Translations under genes and position numbers: made by a program
Part shown: in pieces, positions 35,485 to 46,264 of the stretch
How the letters are laid out: every line of letters starts with the position of its first letter
How positions within the stretch are numbered: the first letter of the stretch is position 1
Source: Symbiodinium natans
Lineage: Eukaryota > Sar > Dinophyceae > Suessiales > Symbiodiniaceae
Direction: 5' to 3'
Assembly: GCA_905221605.1 (NCBI GenBank)
Contig: CAJNDS010002151.1
Location: 124,001-188,000, forward strand
DNA: 64,000 bases
The notes under the pieces: generated by a model
Told to the model about the DNA's origin: nothing
The model's input: the letters and a program-made list of their open reading frames with translations, nothing else
Database searches by the model: none

Positions 35485-38054
35485 GCCCTAGCACTAGAAA
35501 TTGCTCGTGAGAGAGCCAAATCCAAACAGGCGTGGATGGAAGACATCCTGGTACGGAGCTCACAGGGAGACTACACGGCTATCTCCTACCTGAAAAAGCG
35601 GCAGTCGGCACAAAGCACCCAAAGCTCCTACATCATTCGGGCAGGAGGAGAGGACAGAGCGATTGCTGACCTTAGAAGCTTCTATCAGAAAGAATACACG
35701 CCAGTCGACCGAATCAATCAGGGCCTAGCAGAGGCAATGTATTGTCGTAGGGCTGGGATGTCGGACAAGCCACAGGACATCACAGTGGACGAAATCCTAG
35801 AAGCCCTTGCCAAATGTAAGCATGGCAAGAGCACGGGAATGGATGGAGTTCCCTATGAATTGATACAGGTCTTTATGCAATCAAGCCATGCCCACAATGT
35901 AGCCAAGTTCCTGACTGAGGTCCTCAACGATGAAAGACCCACCCCCAAGGAATGGCTCATAGGACAGATTTCCTTGTTGCCCAAAAAGCCCGAGCCTCGC
36001 GTGCCTCGAGACTTGAGGCCAATCTGCCTCTCGGCCGCTATGGGGAAAATATATACCAAAATCTTGTGGATGCGGATTAGACAGCACTGTAATGATCCCA
36101 AAGCAAACCAACTCTCGGAATGCCAGGGGCCCAAGGCCTGGATGGAGCTGCTACGGTGCAGCATGTTGTGAGACTAAGCCAGGAATGGGGAGAACCGCTA
36201 GTAGCCATGAGAATTGATATCTCCCAGGCCTTCGATACTCTGAGGCACGAAGCGGTGAGCACGTGGCTAGCGAGCCTAGGACCCCTTCGAGAGAGTCATG
36301 CACTCCTGCAGGTGATTGTATCCACCAGCATCCAACTGCACTTTGGATCAGCCCAGTGGGTGCAAAAGCTTCACCAAGGCTTGTTGCAAGGAAGCCCCTA
36401 CAGTGCGGAGGTATTCAGCCGTGTCCTCGATTGGTTTGTAGGAATTGCATATGAAACCTGGGAACGTGATGAAAATACGTGGCTACAGAGTGCAGGTAAG
36501 AAACTGTTCTGTGTGATCTACGCTGATGACCTTGTCTTGTTTGCGACGAGTCACGCACAAATGAGACGCATGCTGGAACACCTCAAAAGCCTCCTGGCCA
36601 CAATAGGACTACACATTGCGCTTGAAAAGTGTGCCTACATAAAATCGCCTGACCTACCTGACGAACCTATAGACATTGAAGACACCGTTGTTCCACTAGT
36701 CTCGCATTTTGTCTTCCTAGGTGTCCTGATAGGATTTGGAGTTCAGTGCCAAGATGTCTTGGCTGCTCGGCTTGTCCAGACGGTCAACGCGTTCCATGGC
36801 TACTTCAGCATTCTCACGAGAGCCGAATCGCCTGTCCGGAAGAGACTGCAGCTACTCAACACCTTTATCACCTCTCGGTGGAGATGGATGTCGGGCTGCT
36901 TTCGTCCCGTGACTGCGGTTAGAAAGATGCTGGACAGACTTCACACGAACATGCTCATGAGTATCTGCAGACTCAAGGACGATGTCTTTGCAGGGGTCAC
37001 AGGTAATTGGGTGGTAAAGCGACGGGCATGCAGAATGATTGCACAACTAGTGGGGCATGCCACGTGGTCAGGCACTCATGCACAGATGTTCTTTAGGTAC
37101 TGGGGACATGTTGCCAGACGCACTGATGGCAACAACCCAGTGCATCAGGCCATTTCCATCAAGAGCTCGCCTTGGCAGTGGACGAACCCCGCACAGAGAC
37201 GGACCCTAGGATCCTGGCCCAACACGGAGAGATTCCTCCAGCTTGCATGGACCAAGCATCGTAAAGCAGCTCAGCCATTCTGGTGGGTCAGGGCAGCCCA
37301 GGATAGACAGATTTGGAGCGAATTTTCTGAAGAGTGGTTAGCAGACAAACAACTCAAACCTGACACCCACTACCCCGACATTGGGAAGGTCGATCTACAG
37401 GATCGGATGCTCCTGCAGATGGGGGAGGTGTTTACTCTCCTACCCATGCGGCATTTGCCGGTGGAAGAACCGTATCCTTCTAACCTCCAAATTATGCAGG
37501 TTCCTGAATTTGATGCTGAAGCCGAAACCAGGTCAATGCATACGGTTCGCTTTGTCACTGATGGAAGCTCCAGGCAAGGTGTCGGGGGATGGGCGGTTGT
37601 CATGGCGACCCCCATGTCCGAACTCTCGCAGGCGATAGTTTGCTATGGCAAACTACCGGGCAAGAGCACGAACATTAGAGCGGAGATTGCTGCTATCAGC
37701 CAAGCCTTCAAACTTGCGAAAGAGTTCCATGTGTGGAACCCCTCCATACCGATTGAAGTGTGGACTGACTCGCTCTTTGTGATCCATGTGTTGCACGACT
37801 ACTACTATACAGCATTGAATGCCATGGAAATGTCAGAAGCTCAGCGACTGTGGTGTGAAGTCTCGAGTTTTGTGCACCTACGGCATGTGCGAGCACATAC
37901 AGGCGTTGCCCTGAATGAGATGGCAGACGTGTATGCAAAACAAGCCCTAAACCTACAACACACGCGTCGTGTCTTTCGTACACAAGACTGTAGGAGAGCA
38001 CACATCTGTGATCCAGCCAGTACTCCCCCACAAGTTTGGCTGTGGGAGAACTAG
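35485..38054 (+). pseudogene. LINE-2 reverse transcriptase and RNase H, frame-shifted
   Basis: The first part (to about 36150) has ALAKCKHGKSTGMDGVPYEL and RPICLSAAMGKIYTKILWMR. A frameshift near 36120-36170 leads to the palm domain: MRIDISQAFDTLRHEA (motif A), HQGLLQGSPYSAEVFSR (B) and FCVIYADDLVLFA (C). RNase H follows: FVTDGSSRQGVGGWAVV, STNIRAEIAAISQAF, VWTDSLFVIHV and HVRAHTGVALNEMADVYAKQ, all four catalytic positions present. An EN-RT-RNH layout is typical of I/R1-like and many protist LINEs. Confidence 0.85.
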
Positions 38055-38268
38055 AGAAGCCAGCATGGGAAGGGGCAGATGTGAGGGGGGGGGGGGCGGG
38101 TCGAGCAAGTAAATGCCTCAACACCTCACTTGCCTCATTTTCCTGTCCATGCAGCGTTTTGATCTACAACATAGTGATCCCCTTGATCTGTAGATTCGCG
38201 CTTTCATATCTCCATATCATGGCAGATGTTGCACTGGACCACATGCCACTCCACTTCCGGACTGGCTG

Positions 38269-39456
38269 ATGCGTGGCGCTCTCCCGGACAGCATGGATAC
38301 CCTCCTGCTGACGATTGTGACGGCGGTGATTCTGGGCATCGTGTCTGGACCCATCATGACCAAGACCCTACCTACCCTTCTGAAATGGTTGTGGAGGCAA
38401 GTTGTTAAAGTGGCCCGCTTCCCGGTCCAAGCTGCACGATATGGCTACCGTACCTGTTGCTGTCGTGGACGTGCCTCGACTGATCCCCAACAAGGAGCTC
38501 AATCAGACAGCCAAGGCCAACAATGGGCCCCACGGCACACGATGCAGGAGCATGTGGATGCTTTCTGGGAGGATGTCAGTGGAAGCCTGAAAAGCATGAC
38601 CACTCTGGTTACGGACCTCTGGAAGGAGACGAGCCGCAGCTGTGGCGAGCTGAAAATAGCCCAGCACCAAGCTGCCACGACGCTCAAGGACTCCCTTGCA
38701 GAGATAACCAAGACGGTTGAGAAGGCCTTGGAGTCGGCGGTTCGTCATGTTGAGAAGGTGCAGTTCCCGAGCCCCACCGCGGTGACGAGCATTGTGGAGC
38801 AATCTCGTACGGCCTTGCTCCAACAAGTCGGTGCCAAACTGGAAGAGCTGAGCTCAGCCCTGCAGACCGTGATGGTTGGGCACCAACGCCAATCTGCACA
38901 AAACATGGACAAGATCAGGCAAGAAGTCGTCCAACGAAGCAGGGAATTGGAGACCTACGACAAGCAACAAGATCAGCACAGTCGCAAGCAGCTAGAGGGC
39001 CTCAAGGAGATCCAGGTTGCCGTGGAAAAGATCCAGGAGACATTGGCGGGCCACACTCACGTCCTGGCCAAGCTGGAAGACATGACGGGCAAGCAAGAAG
39101 TTGCCATGGGACGGTTCGCAGAAGCAATTGACAGGATCCGGACCATGACGGAGGACAACTCGGCAGATGCAGAGAAGATCCTTGCAAGCTTGGAAGGTGT
39201 CCATGAGCGACTGGGCCCGGCCCCGCCATTCCGACAGCCTCCCCTGCCCAGGCAAACCCAAGGCCCGCCAGCGTCAGGAGGGCAAGACTATGGACAGGGG
39301 ACAACAGGCAACTGGACGGGAGTCAGACCGATCCAGCTAGCCCAGGCGATCCCGGCGATCCCAGTGCAACCGGCGAGTGGCACCATGCAAGTGAGTAACT
39401 CTCGCGGAGAGATTCTCCGAGTTGTGCTTGATCACCTGACGGGACCCAATCCCTAG
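38269..39456 (+). CDS. LINE-2 ORF3: membrane segment plus coiled coil
   Basis: 395 residues, intact, 214 bp after the RNase H stop. Residues 9-30 (MDTLLLTIVTAVILGIVSGP) form a likely membrane segment, followed by basic KWLWRQVVKVARF and a Cys triplet (TCCCRG). Residues about 100-310 are rich in heptad-like Glu/Lys/Gln/Leu (LGYKEI-type pattern, e.g. QLEGLKEIQVAVEKIQETLA), so a long coiled coil. The tail is Pro/Gln/Gly-rich. Not a known LINE protein. Position inside the SL-to-poly(A) unit suggests it travels with the element. Confidence 0.6.
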   Translation: MRGALPDSMDTLLLTIVTAVILGIVSGPIMTKTLPTLLKWLWRQVVKVARFPVQAARYGYRTCCCRGRASTDPQQGAQSDSQGQQWAPRHTMQEHVDAFWEDVSGSLKSMTTLVTDLWKETSRSCGELKIAQHQAATTLKDSLAEITKTVEKALESAVRHVEKVQFPSPTAVTSIVEQSRTALLQQVGAKLEELSSALQTVMVGHQRQSAQNMDKIRQEVVQRSRELETYDKQQDQHSRKQLEGLKEIQVAVEKIQETLAGHTHVLAKLEDMTGKQEVAMGRFAEAIDRIRTMTEDNSADAEKILASLEGVHERLGPAPPFRQPPLPRQTQGPPASGGQDYGQGTTGNWTGVRPIQLAQAIPAIPVQPASGTMQVSNSRGEILRVVLDHLTGPNP

Positions 39457-39999
39457 CTGCGTAGCGTTCAACTTCTGATGCTTGCTGCAATGAGTGCATG
39501 TGCATGTGCATGAGTGTAAGTCTTTTGCATTTTTGCATGTGCACGCAGCAAGCCACACTGGAATGCATGCATGGGTAGCCTTTAATTCGTAATTCAAGAT
39601 TCACATTTGCCTGTTGCAACCTACCTCCGCAACCCTAAACCCCCCCCCTTTTTTTTCCGTCCTCTTTCCTGGGGGTATCCATCCATGTACAAGAGCTTGA
39701 CGGCAAAGGAGGAGTACTGGGGATAGTTTGTTAGTCCACTTTAGTCAGTCCACTTATTTTGTTTCAGGCTGAACCGACCCTTCCCCCTTGTACGAAAGCC
39801 CGGATGGATCCCAGGAGTATGCATTTGCAAAGAGTAATTCATTAGGCTACTATGAGATGAGCGCGCCGGCAGAATGCGGTAGCACAGGAGCCTGAGTCCC
39901 TGGATGTGACAAATTTCGACCGCCTCCCTTCCCCCCCCCCCTGAGGTTTGGGTACATATGAACTGGACTCTTGTACCTCTTCCCCATAACCCTTTTTGC

Positions 40000-40130
40000 C
40001 TATGATGTGCCCTGACCTTTGTTTCGACCGACATAAGCTGACCTGCACTCCTGCAAACCCTGAGTGTGAAGACAGAATATAGGCTGACTTGCACCCCTAC
40101 AAACCTTGAGTGCGCAGACCGAATGCTTTA
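40000..40130 (+). repeat. Two-copy tandem repeat
   Basis: CTGAC(C/T)TGCAC(T/C)CCT(G/A)CAAACC(C/T)TGAGTG occurs twice, about 55 bp apart. Confidence 0.7.
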
Positions 40131-40350
40131 TCCATCACCTACCAATGATGCCCTGTAAACCCCCCCGTCCCCCCCCCTAAACCACTGTCTGTCTGTCATT
40201 GAGTGCATCAACCCTAGACCTCGTTGGTGTAAGCTGAGATCAACCCAATTGAGCTACCCATGACTTATGCAGTGATAACCCCCTACGGACCCTGGGTGAG
40301 AAAGCCGAAGGAAATATCCATCATCCGCCTACGAAGCCCTGTACAGATGT

Positions 40351-41616
40351 TTGCAGTCGTCCGCAACTTTTGGATGCCAGGCTGAAAGGTGTTCTACAAC
40401 ACGCTTACTCCCCGCCTTTCCCTCCTCGGTCCTGCCAAGTCCACCCGTGGTCGCACCACCTGAAAGTCCAACGTCAACCTGCAGCGTTTGTGCTGAGGGG
40501 GTTTGTGAGATGATGGAAAACCTCCCTGCCCCGGTGCAAACTGTCACTGCTGAACATGATGCTGAACAGACCACCCAAATTGACGTTTCGGATGATGACT
40601 GTGAAGCTGACTGTGAGATTGTAGACGATATTCCAGTTGGGGAAAAGGTCGTGAGTCCGTACCACCTAGGGGGAGAGGACGAAAATCGAACAACAAACAC
40701 ATCAGCCTGTAGTGCGCGTCAAGCATGCATCCCGAATGCCCATCTCCTCTTCACAGATGTGTACCATGCCAAGACACCTGAGGTTGAGACATTTGCAAGG
40801 GACGCGCTGCATGAGCAGGGTCTAGTAGCCAGGAAAACACAGCTGTTGGAACTGTGGAGATTACTGCCAAGTGCAGCCAAGCTCAGATTCAGGTCAAGCA
40901 GACATGTCATGTGCCAGTTTGGTATGAGCTCACGCTCGTCCGCCGTGCCCACCAAGGCTGCAACCCTCTACCCCTTTGCAACCCTACTGCTGACCCGAAT
41001 CGTCCGAGAGACCTTCCCGAACCATCTCTTGACCACTGTGTGCCTCAAAGAAAACTGCAAATCTGTGAGCACGGGGGTCCATAAAGACCTGACCAATGCA
41101 CCGCTCCCCACTGCAATCCTAGGGATTGCAGGGACTGAGGATTGTGGAATATGGATTGAGGACTCGCAAGGCAACTGTCAGATGGAGCATGAAGGCAAGC
41201 ACCTCAGAGGGACGATTCGAAGTATTGACCTGGGCATCACCTTCTCGGCCCGGCACTTGTGGCATTGTAATGTCGTGAGTAAGGACGAGGAGAGAGGCAT
41301 GCGCTTGGTCTTGATTGCATACGTTGGACGGAATGTAGCATCGTGTCAGCCCAAACTCTCTCTTTGGCTTAGTGAGTTCTGTTTTTCGAGACCCAACCAA
41401 GCCCAACTTGAAGCAGCCATGCATGATGTCTACATTGAAGGCAAGTCGTACAGGCAAAGCCGACTGCTCGTACGGAGATCATCACTCAGTACAGGAGCCT
41501 CCTTCCTGCAGGTTGATACCAGCAGAACTGGAGCTGAACATGAGCATCATCATAGGGCACAGCAACGGAAAGCCCCAAGACTAGACAGCTCGGCAAGACT
41601 TCCCCCACGGAGCTGA
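40351..41616 (+). CDS. LINE-2 ORF4: 2OG-Fe(II) dioxygenase-like protein
   Basis: 421 residues. The C-terminal half reads VSTGVHKDLTNAPLPTAILG, GIWIEDSQGNCQ, SARHLWHCNVVSKDEERGMR and LVLIAYVGRN. HxD, a distal His in HLWH, and an Arg in the last strand are in the order expected for the double-stranded beta-helix of 2-oxoglutarate/Fe(II) dioxygenases (AlkB/prolyl-hydroxylase-like). The N-terminal third is acidic and Cys-rich (CSVCAEGVCEMM). The real start may be internal (MMENLPAPVQTV). The domain call rests on motif order only; the substrate is unknown. Confidence 0.5.
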   Translation: MQSSATFGCQAERCSTTRLLPAFPSSVLPSPPVVAPPESPTSTCSVCAEGVCEMMENLPAPVQTVTAEHDAEQTTQIDVSDDDCEADCEIVDDIPVGEKVVSPYHLGGEDENRTTNTSACSARQACIPNAHLLFTDVYHAKTPEVETFARDALHEQGLVARKTQLLELWRLLPSAAKLRFRSSRHVMCQFGMSSRSSAVPTKAATLYPFATLLLTRIVRETFPNHLLTTVCLKENCKSVSTGVHKDLTNAPLPTAILGIAGTEDCGIWIEDSQGNCQMEHEGKHLRGTIRSIDLGITFSARHLWHCNVVSKDEERGMRLVLIAYVGRNVASCQPKLSLWLSEFCFSRPNQAQLEAAMHDVYIEGKSYRQSRLLVRRSSLSTGASFLQVDTSRTGAEHEHHHRAQQRKAPRLDSSARLPPRS

Positions 41617-41718
41617 GAGAAGACAGGGCTCATCAGGGCAGTGCGAGAGGGATAGGAGAGAGGAGAGCACGTTTTTGTTTTGCATGCAAAAGCATGTTGT
41701 GAGCACGACGGATAGGAG

Positions 41719-42540
41719 GTGGCAAACGGAAGTGTAATTGGAAGCGTGTTTTTGCAGCTGAATATACATAAAACACATGCACACATGCAGTCTTTCTGTC
41801 TGTCCGACTTCTCCACTCTGTCTGCCCACCTTCTTTCTCCTCTCTCTCCCAGTTCGGGGTTTGTATCTTCTACTTCCCCCGTGAATACCGTACCTTTACG
41901 TCTTAGTTACGTTTTATCTACCTTTCCCCTATATGAGGTATTTGACTTCCCACAAACCAGGTTAAGTTTGTCTAACGGAAACCTCCCGATGACAGCCATG
42001 GCCCCTTGCTGTGTCTGGTCTATGGAAGCTGCCTCAGTCGGTGCCTCGACAATGGAGCAGAGGGAGACATGCCTTCTGGATTTGGCCAAAATATGGAGCA
42101 AGTCCTTGACAACACAAATGTGATGGATGAGCATATCCTGAACATGGAGGACGAAACACGGGTGAAGCCTGACACCCCTACTGAGATTCCATGGCTGGTG
42201 GAATCTGCGAACCGGCTCTTTCTGCTGAAACCCCGTGCGACTGGAATGGTGCATAGAACTGGCATAAAGGAGGTCAGGGGCTGAAGGCCCCTGAACTGCA
42301 CAGCACACTCACTCTGTGCATGGTGCTCCTGTGGGCAATCTGCAGGGTGCCTTGCGACTGGGCAAAGGGGGTGCCCCAGTCTACAGAGTCACCAAAGTGT
42401 GCTGTGCAAGGAAGCCATGGGAATTCAGACGATTGGGGCCTGGCCGATATCGATCGGGCAATCAGGTGTGGCTGACACCAGACGACAGCACTGACGTGCG
42501 TGTGCCAACTGCCAAAACTGCACCAGGTGACAGTGAGTAA
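41719..42540 (+). pseudogene. Possible decayed coding region in LINE-2
   Basis: Frames 41719-42123, 42006-42284 (EHILNMEDETRVKPDTPTEI) and 42316-42540 (APVYRVTKVCCARKPWEFRR) follow one another in different frames, as expected for one decayed ORF. No family recognised. Confidence 0.3.
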
Positions 42541-43091
42541 TTAACGAAGCTGTGAATTCGTGATTCTTGCATCTCAGCCATTCGATTAATTAAATACTGG
42601 AATTCAGGAATTTATGAATTCATGAAATTTGAATTACCGAATCAGCATCGAAGTAGCCGCATGCTGCTGGCTGGGGGGTTCGAAGTCCTCCATTGCATGC
42701 CTGCACCCCAGAAGCTCCGGAATTCGTCTGCATGTTTTTCTTGCGTAGCAGTACACAAATTAGTTTGCATGTTTCTACATCGAATGTGGTATACCATTTG
42801 GAGCATGTTTCCCCTGCATGGCAGTCCGATGTCTGGAAGATCTGTATGAACTGTAAGCGCTGTGCCTACCCTTTTGTTTCGTTTTGTTTTGGGGTGCTCG
42901 TACCATTGCTTGACACATCACATCAAAGTGCCAACTTGCCCTGCACTTGTACATAGCAAAGCATCGCCGAGAGAGTAGAGTGAAGCCGCCCCTCCTTGCC
43001 CCTTTTGGTCTGGTTATACTAGTCCTGACCCTTCTTTCTTCAGTGGAGTGGCGGATAAGCTCAACACGTCTTTGAACTAGTGAATGCCCAA

Positions 43092-43720
43092 TACTGAAGG
43101 CTTGGAGTGGAGAGTGACTCGAGCGTTTGGATCGATGTGGTGATGGGTTGAGGCAGGTGTTGTGTGTGTCATTGTTGGGATCCATGTGGTTTTTCGGGCT
43201 TGCTGCGGTAGCAGACTCGAAGCCTTCAGCTACGGGAGTTTTGCGTACCAGCGTAGGCCTGACCCGCAAAGTAGCTCTGGCTCTGAGCCTGCGAATTTCA
43301 AGGTTTGAAGAGGCCTAGAGCTAGGAACTGGAGGCAAACCCTGCTGAGCCATCACTGCACATGTGCTTACTGTTAATTAGTGGTTGAGTAGGTGTAGACA
43401 CCCATACGGACGTGAACCTGAGGGCTAGGGATTGCCGGCCTTGCCTGCACCTTGTGGCCCAGTGGAATGCGTGAGACATCCACTGGACAGCTGAGCTGAG
43501 TGTTTTCGAAGCTTTGGCCCGTGCTGGGTGTAGGCTCGGAGTGGAGAGAGTGACTCCAGCGTGTGGATCGATGTGGTACTAGGTTGCTGTGGTGCTGTGG
43601 CCTGTCTCATTGTTGGGATCCATGTGGTTTCTGGGCTTGCTGTGGTGGTAGACTTGGAGCCTCAGCTTGCACCAAGGGCCTGTACAAAAAAGCGAGGCCA
43701 ACTCCTGGCCGGTGTCAAAC
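43092..43720 (+). repeat. Two diverged direct repeats in the LINE-2 3' part
   Basis: GGATCGATGTGGT, CATTGTTGGGATCCATGTGG and following GGCTTGCTG recur at about 43092-43290 and about 43520-43715. Confidence 0.75.
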
Positions 43721-44456
43721 CTCAGCTGGGAGGATGGTAGATGAAGTCCATAGGACGTGTTTCCATCTTCTGGTGAGAGTGGCTCTGCCTCCTTGTCGGG
43801 ACACCTCTTGTACCGTTTGTGTTTTAGAACACTGGTTGCTTTACCTGATGAGTGCCTGACCTGGTTTAGGAGCTGCCTCTCGGGTAGTGTCCCACAGCTA
43901 TCACTGTACAAGAGCTTAGTCATGATGGGAGGACTGGGATGTATTAGTGCTTTCTTGGGGGTTTATTTTGACTTGTGTATTGATTGTTAGGTCGTTTTTG
44001 TCTGATTTGTACTCCCATACATACAAGCCAGATAGCAGGACTACTGCTTGAACCGTAGACCCGTGGTGGCGTGCAGAGAGGCATATGTGGCCTACTTGTG
44101 GGTGCTGTTGGTGCAACCCTTGGAGAATTATACATGTCTAAAGGCCTCGTATAGCCGGAGGGCAGCTGCACGGGTCAGATGCAAAGCTACCGCTTTTGAG
44201 GTGGCGTTGACGCCTTTCTCCTCCTTGGAGACCATGGGGGATGGAGTTCTGGGTTTTGTGGCGTGTTTGGAATATATGTAGTCTTTGGTTATCTGTGGGA
44301 ACTTTGGGCTACTTGGTACTCCGTTCTCCCCCACGTGGTCCCCCTGTTTTTACGCTAACTTTAAAAGCGCCCCCAAAACTTGAAGGAACAGTATGACCGG
44401 TATTAGTCCCTGCAACGTGGCCTGAGTGTCAGCTAGGCGGGTGGCAAAAAAAAAAA

Positions 44457-44475
44457 CCTAAACCCTAAACCCTTG
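44457..44475 (+). repeat. CCCTAAA repeat at the 3' junction of LINE-2
   Basis: CCTAAACCCTAAACCC directly after the poly(A) run. Confidence 0.9.
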
Positions 44476-44675
44476 CCAAGTGGCAAGAAATCATCCTCGA
44501 GTCCTCGAGTACCCGGAAAAAAAGCCTTAAAAACCCGAAGCCACAAGGTCACCCTAACCCCAAACCCCTCAACTTTAGGGTTCAGGGTTTTGGGGTTTAG
44601 GGTTTAAGGTTCTGGGTCAGTGCTTGGTGGTCCCAGCTGATGCTCAGAGCCTTGGTTCAAGACAGGGTTCTGGGT

Positions 44676-44795
44676 TAGGGTTTAGGGTTTATAGGGTTTA
44701 GGGTTTAGGGCTTAGGGCTTAGGGCTTAGGGCTTAGGGCTTAGGGTTTAGGGTTTAGGGTTTAGGGCTTAGGGCTTAGGGCTTAGGGTTTAGGGG
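44676..44795 (+). repeat. TTTAGGG / CTTAGGG array
   Basis: Blocks of CTTAGGG (5 units, then 3) within TTTAGGG. Confidence 0.9.
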
Positions 44796-44809
44796 TAACA
44801 ACAACCAAG

Positions 44810-44888
44810 AACATCACGAGCCTTTGGTGCAGGTGCGGGCTATCGGAGCCCCCTCGCCCAGGTCACAGCTCAGAAGTGTCCGAGAGCC
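44810..44888 (+). CDS. Candidate exon with consensus donor
   Basis: Acceptor ACAACAACCAAG, frame HHEPLVQVRAIGAPSPRSQL then RSVRE, donor CC|GTGAGT. Confidence 0.5.
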
Positions 44889-45082
44889 GTGAGTTTACCG
44901 GGACTCTCCGGCTTGGAGTTTAGGGTTTAGGGTTTGGGGTTTAGGGTTTAGGGTTTAGGGTTTAGGGTTTAGCCCATGAAGCAAGCAAGGATACTGAGTA
45001 CACCGAGTACACTGCTCGGTTCCGGATTTCCGGGTTTGTACAGTTGAAGGGGGGGAGCGTAGACCAGAGCACATGTCGACTT

Positions 45083-45515
45083 GCGTACAAGCTGCGTTTT
45101 CTGTTTGTTTTCTGGAGCTTCCGCAGCTATTGCACGTAAGCGGAAACGCCCAAACGCCTGCGAATCGTATCATCGTGGCGGGCATCTGGGTGACTCCGGA
45201 CTCCCTAAACTTAGAAACCCTAAACCCTATATGGGTACAAGGTGCGTTTTCTGTTTGTTTTCTGGAGCTTCTGCGGCTATTGCACGTAAGCGGAAACGCC
45301 CAAACGCCTACGAATCGTATCATCGTGGCGGGTATTTGGGTGACTCTGGACTCCCTAAACCCTAAATCCTATATGCGTACAAGGTGCGTTTTCTGTTTGT
45401 TTTCTGGAGCTTCCGCGGCTATTGCACGTAAGCCGCAAACGCCCAAGCGCCTACGAATCGTATCATCGTGGCGGGTATCTGGGTGACTCCGGACTCCCTA
45501 AACCATAAACCCTGA
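45083..45515 (+). repeat. Tandem triplication of an about 140-150 bp unit
   Basis: Three copies (from about 45083, 45234 and 45375) share GCGTTTTCTGTTTGTTTTCT, GCTATTGCACGTAAGC and CGAATCGTATCATCGTGGCG. Each copy ends in CCCTAAA-like sequence. The first two spacings are multiples of three, and a frame repeats as FSVCFLEL..LLHVSGNAQT; a second frame is open too. Possibly a repeated exon with GTAAGC donors. Confidence 0.85.
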
Positions 45516-45564
45516 ACCCTGAACCCTAAACCCTATGTCCGGGTGACTTCAATTTCCTGGCTAG

Positions 45565-45644
45565 CCCCTGAGGGCAGCTTGGAATTGCTGGATGACGCTT
45601 TGGTGAACTCTCAGACTCCCGAATTAACGACCCTAGCGTTTCGA
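45565..45644 (+). CDS. Candidate exon
   Basis: Acceptor CAATTTCCTGGCTAG, frame PEGSLELLDDALVNSQTPEL then TTLAFR, donor CGA|GTCTTAGGG. Confidence 0.55.
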
Positions 45645-45775
45645 GTCTTAGGGTTTAGGGTTTATAGGGTTTAGGGTTAGGGTTTAGGGTTAAGGGTTTA
45701 GGGTTTAGGGTTTAGGGTTTATAGGGTTTAAAACAAAGTTTAGGGTGTAGGGTGTAGGGTTTATGTTCCCTCAAT

Positions 45776-45911
45776 CTGGTCCCTTACCTTCTTTAAAGAG
45801 TTCTTAAGTATGGGCCCTTGTTTTTCTTTATATAGTCTATAAGGGGTATATCAGGGGTCCCCATTTAACCATTTTAGGGCCCACATGAGGGGACCATGTA
45901 ACAACCCTAAG
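45776..45911. mobile_element. Introner family G
   Basis: GGTCCCTTACCTTCTTTAAAG...GGGGACCATGTAACAACCCTAAG. Confidence 0.6.
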
Positions 45912-46242
45912 ATCCAGCCCTCCTGGAACCTCAACCCATACAGACTTTGGAAAGACATACTTTCACCATGATCTCAGCTCCAAGACGTTGGCACCGGACC
46001 TGCTGGAAAAGCAGTGTGTAATTAGAATGGATGCACTGACGAGATCGAATTATTTTTTTTAAGTGCCACCCGAGCACATCGCCAACCAGCACGTTTAAGA
46101 CGCGCGGCGGGCGTTTCAATTGCCAGCTTGCATGGCACAACTAGTGCAGCTAAACGTGGCACAGGACATTATGCTGCAAAAGGTTTTTTCCCCAAGCGGT
46201 GTGTCAACAGTAATTCAGGGCTTCCAACTGCTAGGAGGGTAG
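45912..46242 (+). CDS. Two-exon 3' end of a gene, unknown protein
   Basis: Exon 45912-46015 (SSPPGTSTHTDFGKTYFHHD then LSSKTLAPDLLEKQ) starts right after introner G. Exon 46127-46242 (CMAQLVQLNVAQDIMLQKVF then SPSGVSTVIQGFQLLGG, TAG) joins in phase with the donor T|GTGTAA. The intron 46016-46126 has no recognised element. Confidence 0.55.
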
Positions 46243-46264
46243 GAGGATGATGTAGAATCCCCTA

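Larger units (their letters stand above)
33634..44456 (+). mobile_element. LINE-2: 10.8-kb non-LTR element, spliced-leader relic to poly(A)
   Basis: The segment has no TTTAGGG introns. It starts with spliced-leader relics, ends with 11 A at 44446-44456, and is flanked on both sides by CCCTAAA arrays. The contents in order are ORF1, a truncated endonuclease frame, RT, RNase H, a coiled-coil ORF, a dioxygenase-like ORF and a long 3' part. Frames of the pol region are broken (34800, 35383 and about 36150), so this copy is probably inactive. The leader and tail imply that a trans-spliced, polyadenylated RNA of the full length was integrated. Confidence 0.75.

Noticed and set aside
33634-44456. 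LTR retrotransposon or viral insert
   Set aside because: No long terminal repeats, protease or integrase; APE-type endonuclease motifs and poly(A) indicate a non-LTR element.
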